Assembly: GCF_005849285.1 (NCBI RefSeq)
Contig: NZ_CP040517.1
Location: forward strand, 1,804,501 to 1,868,500
Reading direction: 5' to 3'
Origin: Luteithermobacter gelatinilyticus
GTDB taxonomy: Bacteria; Pseudomonadota; Alphaproteobacteria; Sphingomonadales; Emcibacteraceae
DNA: 64,000 bases
Below the pieces are notes generated by a model. That model worked only from the letters and a program-made list of their open reading frames with translations, made no database searches and was not told the origin of the DNA. Position 1 is the stretch's first letter. Each line of letters opens with the position of its first letter. The position numbers and the translations under genes were made by a program. Positions 44,988 through 56,080 of the stretch are shown one piece after another.

Positions 44988-46313
44988 TTATTTCCGTTCC
45001 CATGTGGTGCCATCCGGGCCATCCTTGAGGATCACCCCCTGCGCCGCAAGTTCGTCCCGAATCCGGTCAGCCGTGACAAAATCCTTGTTTTTCTTGGCTT
45101 CGGCGCGCTCTTCGATCAGACGGTTGACTTCGACCTCCTCGATGGCGTCTTCCCCCCCCGCCATGGTAAACCAGTCGTCCTGGTGCAACAGGCCGAACAT
45201 ATTGGCCGCCGCCTTCAGTTCCTTCACCTTGCCCTCCCGCGCCAGCGCGCTCAGAACCGCAATGGCTTTCGGGGTATTAAGATCATCTCTGAGCGCCTCC
45301 AGAAAGTCTTCCGGAATATCTTCTTCCGTGGCTTCGACCCCTTCGGTCAGGCGGTACCAGCGGTCAAGCTGTTTCTTCGCCTGGTCAATGCCGTCGCGGC
45401 TGAAATCCAGTGGCTGGCGATAATGGGCGCTGAGCAAAGCGAGGCGAATGGCCTCTCCCCGCACGCCTTCTTCCAAAAGCTCATGCACGGTAATAAAGTT
45501 GCCCAGCGACTTGGACATTTTTTCGCCCTCGACCGTGAGATAGCCGTTATGCACCCAGTAACGCGCCAGCGCCGCCCCGCCATGAGCACAGCGGCTTTGG
45601 GCGATCTCATTTTCATGATGCGGAAAAATCAGATCCAGTCCGCCGCCGTGAATGTCAATGGTTTCCCCCAAGGTATCTTCAATCATGCAGGAACATTCCA
45701 GATGCCAGCCGGGCCGACCCCGTCCCCAGGGACTGTCCCAGCCAGGCTGATCGGCACGGCTGGGTTTCCACAAGACAAAATCGGATGCATCCTTTTTATA
45801 AGGCGCCACCTCCACCCGGGCACCGGCGATCATCTCTTCGCGGTTGCGGCCGGACAGTTCGCCGTAATTTTCCATGCTTGGCACATGAAACAGCACATGG
45901 CCATCCGCCACATAGGCATACCCCTTGTCGATCAGGGTCTCGATCATGGCAATCATCTGCGGGATATAGTCGGTGGCCCGGGGTCTAAGGTCCGGTAATT
46001 CGGCATTCAGCGCCCCCATATCCTCCTCATAAATACGGGTATATTTGGTGGTAATGGCCGAAATATCCTCACCCGTTTCCTGGCTTGCGGTGATGATCTT
46101 GTCGTCAATATCGGTGATGTTGCGGGCGTAAGTGACTTTCGGAAAGTCATGACGCAACAGCCGGGCCAGAAGATCGAACACCACCACCGGGCGCGCATTG
46201 CCCACATGGGCGTAGTTATAGACGGTCGGTCCGCAAACATACATTTTCACATGATGCGGATCCAGCGGCACAAAGTCTTCTTTCTTTTTGGTCAGCGTAT
46301 TGAACAGTTTCAT
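44988..46313 (-). CDS. cysS: Cysteinyl-tRNA synthetase
   Basis: This class I synthetase charges tRNA-Cys. The 441-residue protein has zinc-ligand Cys28 in [18 protein letters not shown] (HIGH-like HVGN), the zinc-site segment LECSCMIED with the later [18 protein letters not shown], and the KMSKSLGNF loop. Its start overlaps the gltX stop by four bases, so the two synthetases are translated from one mRNA. Confidence 0.98.
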   Translation of the reverse strand: MKLFNTLTKKKEDFVPLDPHHVKMYVCGPTVYNYAHVGNARPVVVFDLLARLLRHDFPKVTYARNITDIDDKIITASQETGEDISAITTKYTRIYEEDMGALNAELPDLRPRATDYIPQMIAMIETLIDKGYAYVADGHVLFHVPSMENYGELSGRNREEMIAGARVEVAPYKKDASDFVLWKPSRADQPGWDSPWGRGRPGWHLECSCMIEDTLGETIDIHGGGLDLIFPHHENEIAQSRCAHGGAALARYWVHNGYLTVEGEKMSKSLGNFITVHELLEEGVRGEAIRLALLSAHYRQPLDFSRDGIDQAKKQLDRWYRLTEGVEATEEDIPEDFLEALRDDLNTPKAIAVLSALAREGKVKELKAAANMFGLLHQDDWFTMAGGEDAIEEVEVNRLIEERAEAKKNKDFVTADRIRDELAAQGVILKDGPDGTTWERK

Positions 46314-47647
46314 GCCGTCTCCCCCAAAAGCCGGGCGCGCACCTTTTCCCGCCCGATAAGCGGCAACAGCGCCCCCATTTCCGGGCCATGATCAAGCCCT
46401 GTTATCGCCTGACGGAGCGGCAGGAACAGGGCTTTGCCCTTGGCCCCCGTGGCGTCTTTCACAGCTGTGGTCCAACTTTTCCAGGTGCCCTCGTCCCAGT
46501 CTTCTTCCGGCAGCAGTTCTGCCGCCCGCGCGGTAAAGGCCGGGTTCTCGATTTTTGGACGAACCGGCCCCTCTACCAGCGCCCGCCACTCCTTCACATC
46601 CCGCAGTTTTTTCAGATTGGGACGCACCGTCAGCCAGAACGCCTCACTGACCCCGGTCATTTCCGGCCGGGTTTTCACCTCATCATAGCTGGTGTCGTGC
46701 AAAATCTTGGCATTCAAGACATCCAGGTCATGCGGATCGAATTTCGCCGAAGACCGGCTGTATTTACCAAAGTCAAAACTTTCCACCAGCGGCTCCAGGC
46801 GGCAAAACGGTTCAATCGGGTCCGACGATCCCAGCCGCGCCAGCAGGCTGTTGATCGCCATGGGTTCGTACCCGTCTTCCTCACGATAGGCCTGGATGCT
46901 GGCGCTGCCAAGCCGTTTGGAGAGCCCTTCCCCACCCTTGCCGGTGAGCAGCGAGAAATGGGCATAGGCGGGCACCTTGCCGCCCAGGGCCTCAAAAATC
47001 TGCGCCTGAACCGCGCTGTTGGTGGCGTGATCCTCACCACGCATGATATGGGTGATGCCAAAATCAATATCATCCACCACCGAAGGCAGTGTATAGAGAT
47101 AAGACCCGTCCTCACGGATCAGGATAGGATCACTCACTGCGGCAAGATCAAAACTCAAATGCCCCTTCACCAGATCGTCCCATTCTATGCGGGCCGGAAG
47201 CTCCAGCCTGAAGCGCCAATGGGGCTTGCGTCCTTCCGCCTCATACGCCTTAATCTGTTCCGGCGTGAGGTTCAGCGCTGCCCGGTCGTAAACCGGTGGT
47301 TTGCCCTGTCCCAGCTGAATCTTGCGTTTAAGGTCCAGTTCCTGGGCCGTTTCATAACAGGGGTAAAGCCGGCCGGCGGCTTTCAGCTTTTCTGCCGCCG
47401 CGTGATAGCGGTCAAAACGGTCCGACTGCCGCACTGTTTCATCCCAATCTAGCCCCAGCCATGTGAGATCTTCCATAATTCCCCGGACATATTCCTCGCT
47501 GGAACGCGCCGTGTCCGTATCATCCAGACGCAGCATGAAGACGCCCTTCTGCTGTCGGGCAAACAGCCAGTTCACCAGCGCGGTGCGGATGTTTCCCACA
47601 TGAAGCCGGCCCGTGGGGCTCGGCGCGAAACGAACTTTTACCGTCAT
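46310..47647 (-). CDS. gltX: Glutamyl-tRNA synthetase
   Basis: This enzyme charges tRNA-Glu, and in many alphaproteobacteria one of two copies also acts on tRNA-Gln. The 445-residue protein shows the HIGH motif ([18 protein letters not shown]) and a KMSKS-like loop [10 protein letters not shown], and is slightly shorter than the E. coli enzyme. Which of the two alphaproteobacterial types it is cannot be said firmly. It starts the gltX-cysS-hotdog-trmJ unit. Confidence 0.97.
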   Translation of the reverse strand: MTVKVRFAPSPTGRLHVGNIRTALVNWLFARQQKGVFMLRLDDTDTARSSEEYVRGIMEDLTWLGLDWDETVRQSDRFDRYHAAAEKLKAAGRLYPCYETAQELDLKRKIQLGQGKPPVYDRAALNLTPEQIKAYEAEGRKPHWRFRLELPARIEWDDLVKGHLSFDLAAVSDPILIREDGSYLYTLPSVVDDIDFGITHIMRGEDHATNSAVQAQIFEALGGKVPAYAHFSLLTGKGGEGLSKRLGSASIQAYREEDGYEPMAINSLLARLGSSDPIEPFCRLEPLVESFDFGKYSRSSAKFDPHDLDVLNAKILHDTSYDEVKTRPEMTGVSEAFWLTVRPNLKKLRDVKEWRALVEGPVRPKIENPAFTARAAELLPEEDWDEGTWKSWTTAVKDATGAKGKALFLPLRQAITGLDHGPEMGALLPLIGREKVRARLLGETA

Positions 47648-47810
47648 AAACTATCCCTGACCTTTGATCTTTGTGTCATGGCCGCATTTTCCGATCATAC
47701 TCATACCGGGATTTATGATTTAATCAAAGAATTTTTCAACCGCTCACTTGGAACGAATGGAATGCGATTGACTCTCGTCTTCTGACTCTAAAATGCGCAT
47801 CATATGTGTC

Positions 47811-47842
47811 TCAGGCTCTTTGTATCTCAGGCTCTTTGTATC
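47811..47842. repeat. 16-bp tandem duplication
   Basis: TCAGGCTCTTTGTATC occurs twice in a row (47811-47826, 47827-47842), with a partial third copy (TTAGGCCC). It lies in the 240-bp gap between gltX and nadE, close to the dispersed repeat on the nadE stop. Confidence 0.9.
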
Positions 47843-47876
47843 TTAGGCCCTTCGAAATTTCAGAGTCAAAATGATG

Positions 47877-47890
47877 TACAATTCACTCTA
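47877..47890 (-). repeat. Dispersed repeat, copy 4, on the nadE stop
   Basis: On the minus strand TAGAGTGAATTGTA starts exactly on the nadE stop codon (47888-47890) and matches 13 of 14 bases of the TAGAGTGAATTGTG core. Only the left arm is present. Confidence 0.8.
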
Positions 47891-49570
47891 GGCATCCAGA
47901 TCGCGCAAACGGGCGTTGCGGTACCCATTGGTGATCGGATACCTGCGTTCCCGACCGAAACTGCGGCGGGTGATCTTGACCCCCGGCGGGGACTGGCGCC
48001 GTTTATATTCCGCCACATACAGCAGATGTTCGATGCGGGCCACCGTTTCCGCATCATGGCCCTTCTCAACAATCTCGTGGAAGGCCATTTCCTTTTCCAC
48101 CAGACATGCCAGAATATCGTCCAGCACCTCATAAGGCGGTAGGCTGTCCTCGTCCTTCTGGTCCGGCCGCAGTTCCGCGCTTGGCGGTTTGGTAATAATA
48201 TTTTCCGGAATGACCTGGCCCGCCGGTCCCCGCGCCCCGCGGGGATGATGTTCGTTGCGCCAGCGACTGAGCCCGAACACATCCGTCTTGTAAATATCCT
48301 TGAGCACGGAATAACCGCCACACATATCGCCATACAGTGTGGCGTATCCCACGGACATTTCCGACTTGTTCCCGGTGGTCAGCAGCATGTGGCCAAACTT
48401 ATTGCTGAGCGCCATCAGCGTCATACCGCGAATGCGGCTTTGCAGGTTTTCTTCAGTGCTGTCCGGTTCGGTTCCGGCAAAGGCCCCGGTCAACATTTGC
48501 GCCATGGCCTCCACGGCCGGCACAATGGGGATATTGTCAAGACGCGCCCCGATCATGGCCGCGCAGTCAGCCGCATCCAGCAAGCTTTCCTGACTGGTAT
48601 ATTGGGAGGGCATCATCACCAGATGCACCCTTTCCGCCCCCAGAGCATCCACCGCCACCACGGCGCTCAAGGCACTGTCAATGCCCCCGGACATCCCGAT
48701 CACCACCCCGGGGAAACGGTTTTTTTCCACATAGTCCCGAAGCCCCAGCATCATGGCCTGATAAATATCCGCGTAACCTTCACCATAAGGGTGCACGTCG
48801 CTTTTTTCACACCCCCAGCCCGCTTCTGTGCGCTTCCAGGACAACACTTTCACCTGCTCCTGCCAGCACCGCCCCTGAAAAGCCAGATGATAATCCGCAT
48901 TAAGGACAAAAGAGCCCCCGTCAAACACCAATTCGTCCTGTCCGCCTATCTGGTTCACATAAATCAGCGGCAGACCGCTTTCCTTGACCCGGCGCACGGC
49001 GAGATTCAGGCGTTCATGATGTTTATCCGTTTCAAAGGGAGACCCGTTACTGACCACCAGAAGTTCCGCTCCGGTTTCGGCCAGACACTCGGTCACTTCC
49101 GGATACCACATGTCCTCGCAGACCAGCACCCCCAGACGCACCCCGCGAAAATTCACCGGTCCCTGCAAGGGGCCGGGCCGGAACACCCGCACTTCATCAA
49201 ACACCCCGTAATTGGGCAAGTCATGTTTGTAGCGTATGGCGGCGATTTCTCCCCCGTCCAGCAGGATCAGGGCGTTGTACAACCGGCCATTCTCCTCAGC
49301 CCAGCAACTGCCAATAAGCATGGCCGGTCCACCGTCACCAGTGACTTTGGCCAGACGACGGACTTTAGCCATCGCCTGGCGCTGGAAAACCGGTTTGAGG
49401 ACAAGGTCATCCGGCGGATAGCCGATGAGTACCAGTTCACTGTAGACAACAAGATCTGCCCCCTCCTGCGCCGCCTTATCCCGGGCCTCGAGGATTTTCC
49501 GGGCATTGCCTTCAATATCTCCGACAGTGGGATTAAGCGTCGCCAGGGCGATCTTCAAGTTATTTGTCAT
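47888..49570 (-). CDS. nadE: Glutamine-dependent NAD+ synthetase
   Basis: This enzyme makes NAD from deamido-NAD, taking ammonia from glutamine. The 560-residue fusion has an N-terminal nitrilase-type glutaminase (LATLNPTVGDIEGNARKIL; catalytic Cys in VLVCEDMWYPEV) and a C-terminal synthetase with the ATP P-loop SGGIDSALSAVVAVDALG and TGNKSEMSVGYATLYGDM. It ends on a copy of the dispersed repeat. DAHP synthase lies 21 bp upstream and may be co-transcribed. Confidence 0.97.
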   Translation of the reverse strand: MTNNLKIALATLNPTVGDIEGNARKILEARDKAAQEGADLVVYSELVLIGYPPDDLVLKPVFQRQAMAKVRRLAKVTGDGGPAMLIGSCWAEENGRLYNALILLDGGEIAAIRYKHDLPNYGVFDEVRVFRPGPLQGPVNFRGVRLGVLVCEDMWYPEVTECLAETGAELLVVSNGSPFETDKHHERLNLAVRRVKESGLPLIYVNQIGGQDELVFDGGSFVLNADYHLAFQGRCWQEQVKVLSWKRTEAGWGCEKSDVHPYGEGYADIYQAMMLGLRDYVEKNRFPGVVIGMSGGIDSALSAVVAVDALGAERVHLVMMPSQYTSQESLLDAADCAAMIGARLDNIPIVPAVEAMAQMLTGAFAGTEPDSTEENLQSRIRGMTLMALSNKFGHMLLTTGNKSEMSVGYATLYGDMCGGYSVLKDIYKTDVFGLSRWRNEHHPRGARGPAGQVIPENIITKPPSAELRPDQKDEDSLPPYEVLDDILACLVEKEMAFHEIVEKGHDAETVARIEHLLYVAEYKRRQSPPGVKITRRSFGRERRYPITNGYRNARLRDLDA

Positions 49571-49591
49571 GAACCTGACCCAACACCTTGA

Positions 49592-50983
49592 TCAAGAAAC
49601 TTTTTTCATCTCCGCATTCCGGGCATCCCGTTCTTCTTTCAGGCTTTCGGCGATCAGGAAGGCCAGTTCCAGAGACTGGCTGGCGTTAAGCCGCGGATCA
49701 CAATGGGTGTGATACCGGTCCGCCAGTTTTTCATCCGTAATCGCTTCCGCCCCGCCGATGCATTCGGTGACATTCTGACCGGTCATTTCAAAATGCACAC
49801 CACCGGCATAGGTGCCTTCACCCTTATGCACCTTGAAGAAACTGCGCACTTCCTGCAATACCCGGTCAAAGGGGCGGGTTTTGAATCCGCTGGTGGATTT
49901 GATGGTGTTGCCATGCATTGGGTCCGACGACCACACCACCGTGCGGCCTTCCTCCTTAATGCGCCGGATCACCGGCGGCAGTTTGTCTTCCACCTTGTCC
50001 GCGCCCATACGACAGATCAGGGTGATGCGCCCGGCTTCATTGGACGGGTTGAGCTTGTCCAGGATGCGTATCAATTCATCAAGATCCGTGGTCGGTCCCA
50101 CCTTGACACCAAGCGGATTTTCGATACCCGACAGAAACTCCACATGCGCCTCATCCAGAACCCGGGTCCGGTCTCCGATCCACAACATATGACCGGAGGT
50201 GTCATACCATTTCCCGGTGGTGCTGTCGGTACGGGTCAACGCTTCTTCATACCACAGCAGCAATGCCTCATGGGATACATAGAAGTCCGTGCCCTGGAAT
50301 TGCGGCAATTCAGCATTGACCCCACAGGCTTCCATGAATCTGAGCGCTTCGTCAATACGGTCCGCCATATCCTGATATCGTTCTGCTGCGGGGCTATTGC
50401 TGACAAAATCCAGATTCCACTGATGCACCTTGTGCAGGTTGGCAAAGCCCCCCTGGGCAAAGGCCCTGAGCAGGTTCAGAGTGGCCGCCGCCTGACTGTA
50501 GGCCCGGCTCATACGCCGGGGGTCCGGGATACGGGCTTCGGGTGTAAAATCAATACCGTTGATGATATCGCCGCGGTAGCTGGGCAATTCCACCCCGTTC
50601 TGGACTTCCGTTGCGGCACTGCGCGGTTTCGCAAACTGGCCGGCCATACGCCCCACTTTTACCACCGGACAGGACGCCGCAAAAGTGAGCGCCACCGACA
50701 TCTGCATCAAAACCCGGAATGTATCGCGAATGTTATTGGCGTGAAATTCCGCAAAACTTTCTGCACAGTCCCCCCCCTGCAACAAAAAAGCCTTGCCCGC
50801 GGCCACATCCGCAAGCTGGCTTTTCAGGCGCCGGGCCTCGCCGGCAAACACCAGCGGCGGAGAGTTCCGCAGTTCTTCTTCCACAGCCTCAAGCTCTCCC
50901 TGATCGGGATATTCCGGAACCTGCCGGATCGGCTTTGATCTCCAGCTGTCAGGTGTCCAGGTCTTCGTCATCACGTCATCCAT
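49592..50983 (-). CDS. 3-deoxy-7-phosphoheptulonate synthase, class II
   Basis: This enzyme opens the shikimate pathway by joining erythrose 4-phosphate and phosphoenolpyruvate. The 463-residue length and motifs [12 protein letters not shown] (about 69-80), [14 protein letters not shown] and [11 protein letters not shown] place it in the plant-like class II group found in many alphaproteobacteria. Class II enzymes are named aroG or aroF variously, so no symbol is given. The start could also be the second methionine (residue 5). Confidence 0.96.
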   Translation of the reverse strand: MDDVMTKTWTPDSWRSKPIRQVPEYPDQGELEAVEEELRNSPPLVFAGEARRLKSQLADVAAGKAFLLQGGDCAESFAEFHANNIRDTFRVLMQMSVALTFAASCPVVKVGRMAGQFAKPRSAATEVQNGVELPSYRGDIINGIDFTPEARIPDPRRMSRAYSQAAATLNLLRAFAQGGFANLHKVHQWNLDFVSNSPAAERYQDMADRIDEALRFMEACGVNAELPQFQGTDFYVSHEALLLWYEEALTRTDSTTGKWYDTSGHMLWIGDRTRVLDEAHVEFLSGIENPLGVKVGPTTDLDELIRILDKLNPSNEAGRITLICRMGADKVEDKLPPVIRRIKEEGRTVVWSSDPMHGNTIKSTSGFKTRPFDRVLQEVRSFFKVHKGEGTYAGGVHFEMTGQNVTECIGGAEAITDEKLADRYHTHCDPRLNASQSLELAFLIAESLKEERDARNAEMKKVS

Positions 50984-51140
50984 TCACATTTAACTGTTAC
51001 GATTTTGTCATCATTGCGCACCTAATGGCGGCGTTTTTAGATACGCCTGGGCCCATCATATAAGCCTCTTCCAGACTGAATACCAGAAGAAAGCTAGAAA
51101 ACCCCTATTTTATTCCATTGCGCAGAACTGAAAAGAAATA

Positions 51141-52493
51141 TTATTTCATCAGCACAAATTCTTCCGCGGAGGACGGATGAACCGCCACTGTGCTGTCAAA
51201 CTGCGCCTTGGTGGCCCCGCATTTCAGCGCAATAGCCACCCCCTGAATGATTTCCGCCGCATCCGGTCCGATCATATGCGCCCCAATCACCTTATCCGTG
51301 CTTTTTTGCACAATCAACTTCATCAGGGAGCGTTCCTCCCGTCCCGGCAGGACATATTTCATGGCGCGAAATTCCGAGCGGTACACCTCGATATCCTCAC
51401 CGAACTTTTCCCGGGCCTCTTCTTCACCATATCCCACTGTGCCGATGGGCGGCTGCGAAAAAATCGCCGTCGGAATATAGTCATAATCCACCCTGGTGGG
51501 TGTTTTGTTGAACTGGGTCGCGGCCAGGGCCGCCCCTTCCTTGATCGCTACCGGAGTAAGCTGGACCCGGTCGATCACATCGCCCACGGCAAAAATATTG
51601 TCGATGTTGGTTCGATATTCCTCATCCACAATAATGGCGCCGTTTGGTTTCGTCGCTACCCCCAGTTCCTCAAGCCCCAGATTTTCCACATTGGGGACCC
51701 GACCGGTGGCATACATGACAGCGCCAACCTCAAGAACAGACCCATCAGTAAGTTTCAGGCTCAAGCCGCGATCTGTCTTTTCGATTGCCGTTACATTGGT
51801 TTCAACGCGCACCTCCACGCCTTTTTTGCACATTTCCATATTCAGTTTATCACGAATTTCCCGGTCGAACCCTCGTAAAATCTGTTCCCCCCGATACAAA
51901 AGTGAGGTCTTGACACCCAGCCCGTTGAAAATGCCCGCAAATTCCACAGCAATATAACCTCCGCCCACCACGGCGATACGATCCGGCAATTCTTCAAGGT
52001 GAAACGCTTCGTTGGAGGTAATGGCATGCTCGATGCCGGGAATATCCGGCAATTGCGGCCGGGCTCCGGTGGCAATCAGAATCTTGTCTGCTGTTACCGT
52101 CGTTGTGCCCTCAGCCCCCCTCAGTTCAATGGTGTGACGATCCACAAGCCGACCGCGGGCCTCAATCACCTCCACATTGTGGTTCTTGAGAGTATTCAGG
52201 TACAACCCGTTCAGCCGGTCGATTTCCTTATCCTTAGCCCGCACCAGTTCAGGCCAGTTGAATCTCACGCCATCATGATGCCAGCCATATCCCGCAGCAT
52301 CTGAAAAATGTCCTTTAAATTCAGAAGCATAAACAAATAGTTTTTTAGGTACACACCCCCGGATGACGCAAGTGCCACCAACCCGGTAGTCTTCACACAA
52401 ACCGACTTTGGCTCCATAACTGGCGGCCATGCGGCTGGCCCGCACCCCGCCGGAGCCAGCGCCTATAACAAAAAAATCATAATCAAACATCAT
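51141..52493 (-). CDS. gor: Glutathione-disulfide reductase
   Basis: This FAD enzyme reduces glutathione disulfide with NADPH. The 450-residue protein has the FAD fold VIGAGSGGVRASRMAA, the redox motif GGTCVIRGCVPKKL (Cys42 and Cys47), the NADPH fold VGGGYIAVEFAGIFNGLG and the C-terminal VAVHPSSAEEFV with the catalytic His. The motif form GTCVIRGC is common in alphaproteobacteria and plants. It is divergent from the DUF945 gene. TTAGAGTGA lies just upstream of its start. Confidence 0.97.
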   Translation of the reverse strand: MMFDYDFFVIGAGSGGVRASRMAASYGAKVGLCEDYRVGGTCVIRGCVPKKLFVYASEFKGHFSDAAGYGWHHDGVRFNWPELVRAKDKEIDRLNGLYLNTLKNHNVEVIEARGRLVDRHTIELRGAEGTTTVTADKILIATGARPQLPDIPGIEHAITSNEAFHLEELPDRIAVVGGGYIAVEFAGIFNGLGVKTSLLYRGEQILRGFDREIRDKLNMEMCKKGVEVRVETNVTAIEKTDRGLSLKLTDGSVLEVGAVMYATGRVPNVENLGLEELGVATKPNGAIIVDEEYRTNIDNIFAVGDVIDRVQLTPVAIKEGAALAATQFNKTPTRVDYDYIPTAIFSQPPIGTVGYGEEEAREKFGEDIEVYRSEFRAMKYVLPGREERSLMKLIVQKSTDKVIGAHMIGPDAAEIIQGVAIALKCGATKAQFDSTVAVHPSSAEEFVLMK

Positions 52494-52641
52494 ATTGCGT
52501 CACTCTAAGTTTATCAGAAATATGATTATGACATCGTGTATAGCATGAAAATATCAAGTGACTGAGCGAAAGAATGCGGTATAGTCGGGAACAACTCTTT
52601 GTGAGCTTCTCTTGTTCGGACACATATAAAGGGGGATTTCC

Positions 52642-54132
52642 ATGACCAGAAAACGCCTCACCTTGACCTCACTTCTGGGCGTTGTTGTTATAATTTTGGG
52701 CGTACTTCCGTATTTTTTCGGGGATAAGGCCCGTGAAACGCTGGAACAGCAGGCCGCTGTCATCTCCGACATCCCAGGATATGCCCTTGTCATCAAGGAC
52801 TATGAACAAGGTTGGTTTACTTCCCATGTTGTTTTTAACTTCGGGTTTGACGCCCATACAATTGAAATTATGGAAGAATCCGAAGCCCAGAATGACGCTG
52901 AACGCGTTCTGCTGGATCTGCTCAAGGCGGGAGCGGATTTCGAGGCAACCGTGGCCCATGGCCCCGTCACCTTCCAAAACGGTCTGAACTTTGCCTTGCT
53001 GAGCCTTGAAGGCCGGCTCAAAGATATTGATTCCCAACTCTATCAGGATTTCCGGAAACTGGCCGGAGTGCCCAATTTTCTGAACTTCCATACTGTCATC
53101 GCGTATAACGGCGTAACCACCGCCGATGTAACAAGCCCTGCGTTCAAAGCCGCCCTTCCTACAAATCAGGAACAGCAAATCACCATTGAATCCGGCGGCC
53201 TGACCAGTCACACAACCGTCAATGCGGACGTCACTCATTACGTCACCGAGGCAAAAATGCCTCTGTTCAAATTCGAGGCGACCGAAGGCGGCATCATGTT
53301 GAAGGATATGTACCTGTCCATGCAAGCCGACAGACTAAATGATTATCTGTGGCTGGGACAGGGGGAAACAGAAATTGGCGAAATAACCGCTCTTGTCGCG
53401 GGTAAGAGTTCATTTTCCCTTAAAAACCTGAAAACCACCCATGAAATCAACCGCGAGAGTGATGACACCCTTCAGGCCAGTCTTAAAATGACCCTAAGCC
53501 AGGCGGGCGCGGGGGGTAACAATGTAACCGACGGTATTCTTGATCTGACTTTCAATCGCCTGGATATTGACGGCTTAACCCGCTATGTCGAGGAAATCCA
53601 GGCCATCTCCCTGACGGAAGACGATCAGCCTCCCCTCACAGAAGAAGAAATTGCCCAGAAGACCATGGACATTATTTCCAGAACCGGTTTCCTTCTTGCG
53701 CAACGCTCCCCCGAAATGAGCATCAACAGCCTCAAATTCAAGTTTGGCGAGGGGAATTTCGCTGGTATCGGTACCGTTGCTCTCAAGGGCGAAGGATTGA
53801 AAAAGCTTGAAACCCTGAATGATCCACAGACCCTTCTGTCACGACTGGCCGTAGACCTTACTGCAGGATTTGATCAAGCCCTGGCTGAAGCCATCGTAAC
53901 CATCGGCATGAAGCAGCAGATGGCGGGCACCGGTATCGACATGAGCCATCTTCCGGAAGAACAGCTACAACAGGCCGTCAACATCCAGACAACACTGATG
54001 TTACAGACCTATGTGAATCAGGGACTTATTGTTGTTGATGAAGAAAACGGCCTCTATAACGCCCATATTGAAATCAAGAACGGCCAGCAGCTGATCAATG
54101 GCAAGCCACTGGATATTCCGCTGGGTCAGTAA
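52642..54132 (+). CDS. DUF945 (YdgA-like) membrane-anchored protein
   Basis: A 496-residue protein with one N-terminal membrane helix (TSLLGVVVIILGVLPYFFG, about 9-27) and a long beta-rich extracytoplasmic part. The opening GDKARETLEQQAA and YEQGWFTSHV (about 54-63) and the repeated Thr/Asn-rich segments match the YdgA/DUF945 group, whose molecular role is unknown. It is divergent from gor and converges on the TPR/2OG gene. Confidence 0.82.
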   Translation: MTRKRLTLTSLLGVVVIILGVLPYFFGDKARETLEQQAAVISDIPGYALVIKDYEQGWFTSHVVFNFGFDAHTIEIMEESEAQNDAERVLLDLLKAGADFEATVAHGPVTFQNGLNFALLSLEGRLKDIDSQLYQDFRKLAGVPNFLNFHTVIAYNGVTTADVTSPAFKAALPTNQEQQITIESGGLTSHTTVNADVTHYVTEAKMPLFKFEATEGGIMLKDMYLSMQADRLNDYLWLGQGETEIGEITALVAGKSSFSLKNLKTTHEINRESDDTLQASLKMTLSQAGAGGNNVTDGILDLTFNRLDIDGLTRYVEEIQAISLTEDDQPPLTEEEIAQKTMDIISRTGFLLAQRSPEMSINSLKFKFGEGNFAGIGTVALKGEGLKKLETLNDPQTLLSRLAVDLTAGFDQALAEAIVTIGMKQQMAGTGIDMSHLPEEQLQQAVNIQTTLMLQTYVNQGLIVVDEENGLYNAHIEIKNGQQLINGKPLDIPLGQ

Positions 54133-54175
54133 GCCGTCCCGCAAAAATTATCCTCCCCTGGAAATTATCCGGCCC

Positions 54176-56014
54176 TCAGGCCGGCATCAGATCACAGGGG
54201 GCCGTCATACGGTACTGGTCGGATTGAAACGGATAAGTGCCGTGCCAAGTATAAGAGGGGAAGAATACCTGCATGCCCTCTTGGGGTTTGATGATTTTGC
54301 GGGGAAAGTTCCGGTCTCCCAGATCGAGATTGGCTTCCCCGAATTTGACCCAGCCGGACTTGTCCTGCTTCCCGTCGGCCCGTTTCACTTCATCCGGCAG
54401 GGAAACATAATACGGTCCGCTGACCCAGCCTTTGGGGTGCACGTGATTGGTATGAAACCCTTGGCTTTTCAGGCGGCAGGACCAGGACCCGCTAAACGTA
54501 ATATCGCCGCTCAAACGCCGGACCACAGGATGGGCCGGATCATCGGGCAATCCGGCCACATAACGCCGGGCCGCGTCGTATACGGCCTGCCTCAGTTTCC
54601 GGATCACCTCATGTTTTTCCTGATACAGGCTGCCTACCGTCTGGGTCCCGCCGCGCAGAGTCTGGTCCAGGGGCTGGCGCTGGAAGACATGTTTTTCATT
54701 CAGAACCTCGGCCAGCGCCTCGTTAAATTCATCCAGCGACGCATATCCTTCTGGCACTTCGATTTCGATGCCGCGCACCAGACGATCATAGTCATTCAGC
54801 CAGAACTCCCGTTCGTCCTCTGTCAGGCGCCAGCACACACCCCGCAGCGCCCACATGAGCTGATCATCGGGGTCGATTTTTTCCGCCTCGTCAAGCTGCC
54901 GGTGGGCATAGTCCAGATCCCCTTCGGTGATCAACAACTTTGCATATTCGATATGAAACTTTTCCTGCCCCGGCTGTTTCGCCACACAGCGTTCATAATA
55001 GTCTTTGGCTTTATCCTTTTCCCCGACCAGAGCATACAGTTCCGCAAAAGCAAAGTCGATTTCAGGCGCATCCGGGAATCGTTGCCGTGCCTGCAGAAGC
55101 ATTTGCTCCGTCCGGTCCGGCATGCCTGCCTGATTAAGAGCCGTTGCATAACTCAACGGCAGGTCCACCACATCCGGGCGTTGTTGCATGGCCCATTCAT
55201 AGGATTGCAAAAACTGATCCTGCCTTTCGGCTTCCCAGAGAATGTTGTTTAATATCTTATGGCTTTCCAGATGAGCCGGATCCAGTTCCAGAATTTTCTG
55301 ATACGCCTTGATCGCCTGCTCCACATCCCCTTCTTCATGAAACACTGCAGCAAGATTCTGCCAGCTCTCCTGCTGCCGGGGATTGCGTCTTAGAACCTCA
55401 AAAAAACACTTCTTGGCCTCACCAAGTCTTTTTTCATCCCGCAACAGACCACCCAGATTATGCAGGGCCTTCACATTGTTGGGGTTCAAGGAAACGGCTT
55501 TTTCAAACGCCTCAATGGCGTCATCCATCCGGGTCTGCTTTTTAAGGCACAGGCCCAAGGCGTTGTAATAACGGCTGTTCTTGGGATTGAGTTTCAGCGC
55601 CTGCTTCAGTTTCTTCAGAGCTTCCTCAAACCGCTCCAGCTTATACAAGGCCACCCCCCAATTGAACCACGCCTCCGCAAAACGGGGTTCCTGTTTCGTG
55701 GCTTTTTCATAATGGGGAAGAGCTTCCTCAAGCCGCCCCATATCCGCCAGAAGATTGGCATAGTTCCCCTCAACCGCCGGGTTTTTCGGATTGGCTTTCA
55801 GAGATTTTTTCAGAAAATCCTCTGCAGCGGCATAATCGCCCGCCTGCTTGCGAAAAAGCCCCATAAAATGCAGGGCATCCGGCTGAGCGGGGTGGGTCAG
55901 GAGAATCTGCTTACAAAGCTGCTCCGCTTCAGCAACCCGGCCCGCCTTCTGAAATTGCAAAACGGTTTGCAGTTTTTGGTGTAGCGTATTTTGAAACATG
56001 CCTTCTTGTAACAC
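54176..56014 (-). CDS. TPR protein with C-terminal 2OG-Fe(II) oxygenase-like domain
   Basis: A 612-residue soluble protein. The first 380 residues are TPR repeats (typical pairs ALHFMGLFRKQAGDYAAAED and AWFNWGVALYKLERFEEALK). The last ~115 residues resemble the short 2-oxoglutarate/iron oxygenases found fused to TPRs: GFHTNHVHPKGWVSGPYYVS carries the iron-binding His pair, and FFPSYTWHGTYPF with a following Arg gives the distal His and 2OG-binding Arg. It probably hydroxylates a protein or sugar; target unknown. The GTG start at 56014 is uncertain; an ATG at 55999 follows. The 3' end forms a CCGGCC-CTCA-GGCCGG hairpin over the stop. Confidence 0.8.
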   Translation of the reverse strand: MLQEGMFQNTLHQKLQTVLQFQKAGRVAEAEQLCKQILLTHPAQPDALHFMGLFRKQAGDYAAAEDFLKKSLKANPKNPAVEGNYANLLADMGRLEEALPHYEKATKQEPRFAEAWFNWGVALYKLERFEEALKKLKQALKLNPKNSRYYNALGLCLKKQTRMDDAIEAFEKAVSLNPNNVKALHNLGGLLRDEKRLGEAKKCFFEVLRRNPRQQESWQNLAAVFHEEGDVEQAIKAYQKILELDPAHLESHKILNNILWEAERQDQFLQSYEWAMQQRPDVVDLPLSYATALNQAGMPDRTEQMLLQARQRFPDAPEIDFAFAELYALVGEKDKAKDYYERCVAKQPGQEKFHIEYAKLLITEGDLDYAHRQLDEAEKIDPDDQLMWALRGVCWRLTEDEREFWLNDYDRLVRGIEIEVPEGYASLDEFNEALAEVLNEKHVFQRQPLDQTLRGGTQTVGSLYQEKHEVIRKLRQAVYDAARRYVAGLPDDPAHPVVRRLSGDITFSGSWSCRLKSQGFHTNHVHPKGWVSGPYYVSLPDEVKRADGKQDKSGWVKFGEANLDLGDRNFPRKIIKPQEGMQVFFPSYTWHGTYPFQSDQYRMTAPCDLMPA

Positions 56015-56080
56015 AAGATAGCCCCAAAAAGAATTGATATAAATTAACCCTTTCGGGGGTTCCGAGGTCTTATTTCTAAC

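Noticed and set aside
48245-49591. Long open frame antisense to nadE
   Set aside because: It covers nadE in the opposite direction; composition is His/Gln-rich as in antisense frames and no motif is visible.
56016-56080. glmS ribozyme or riboswitch
   Set aside because: glmS follows glmU in an operon with a 21-bp gap; there is no leader for a ribozyme.
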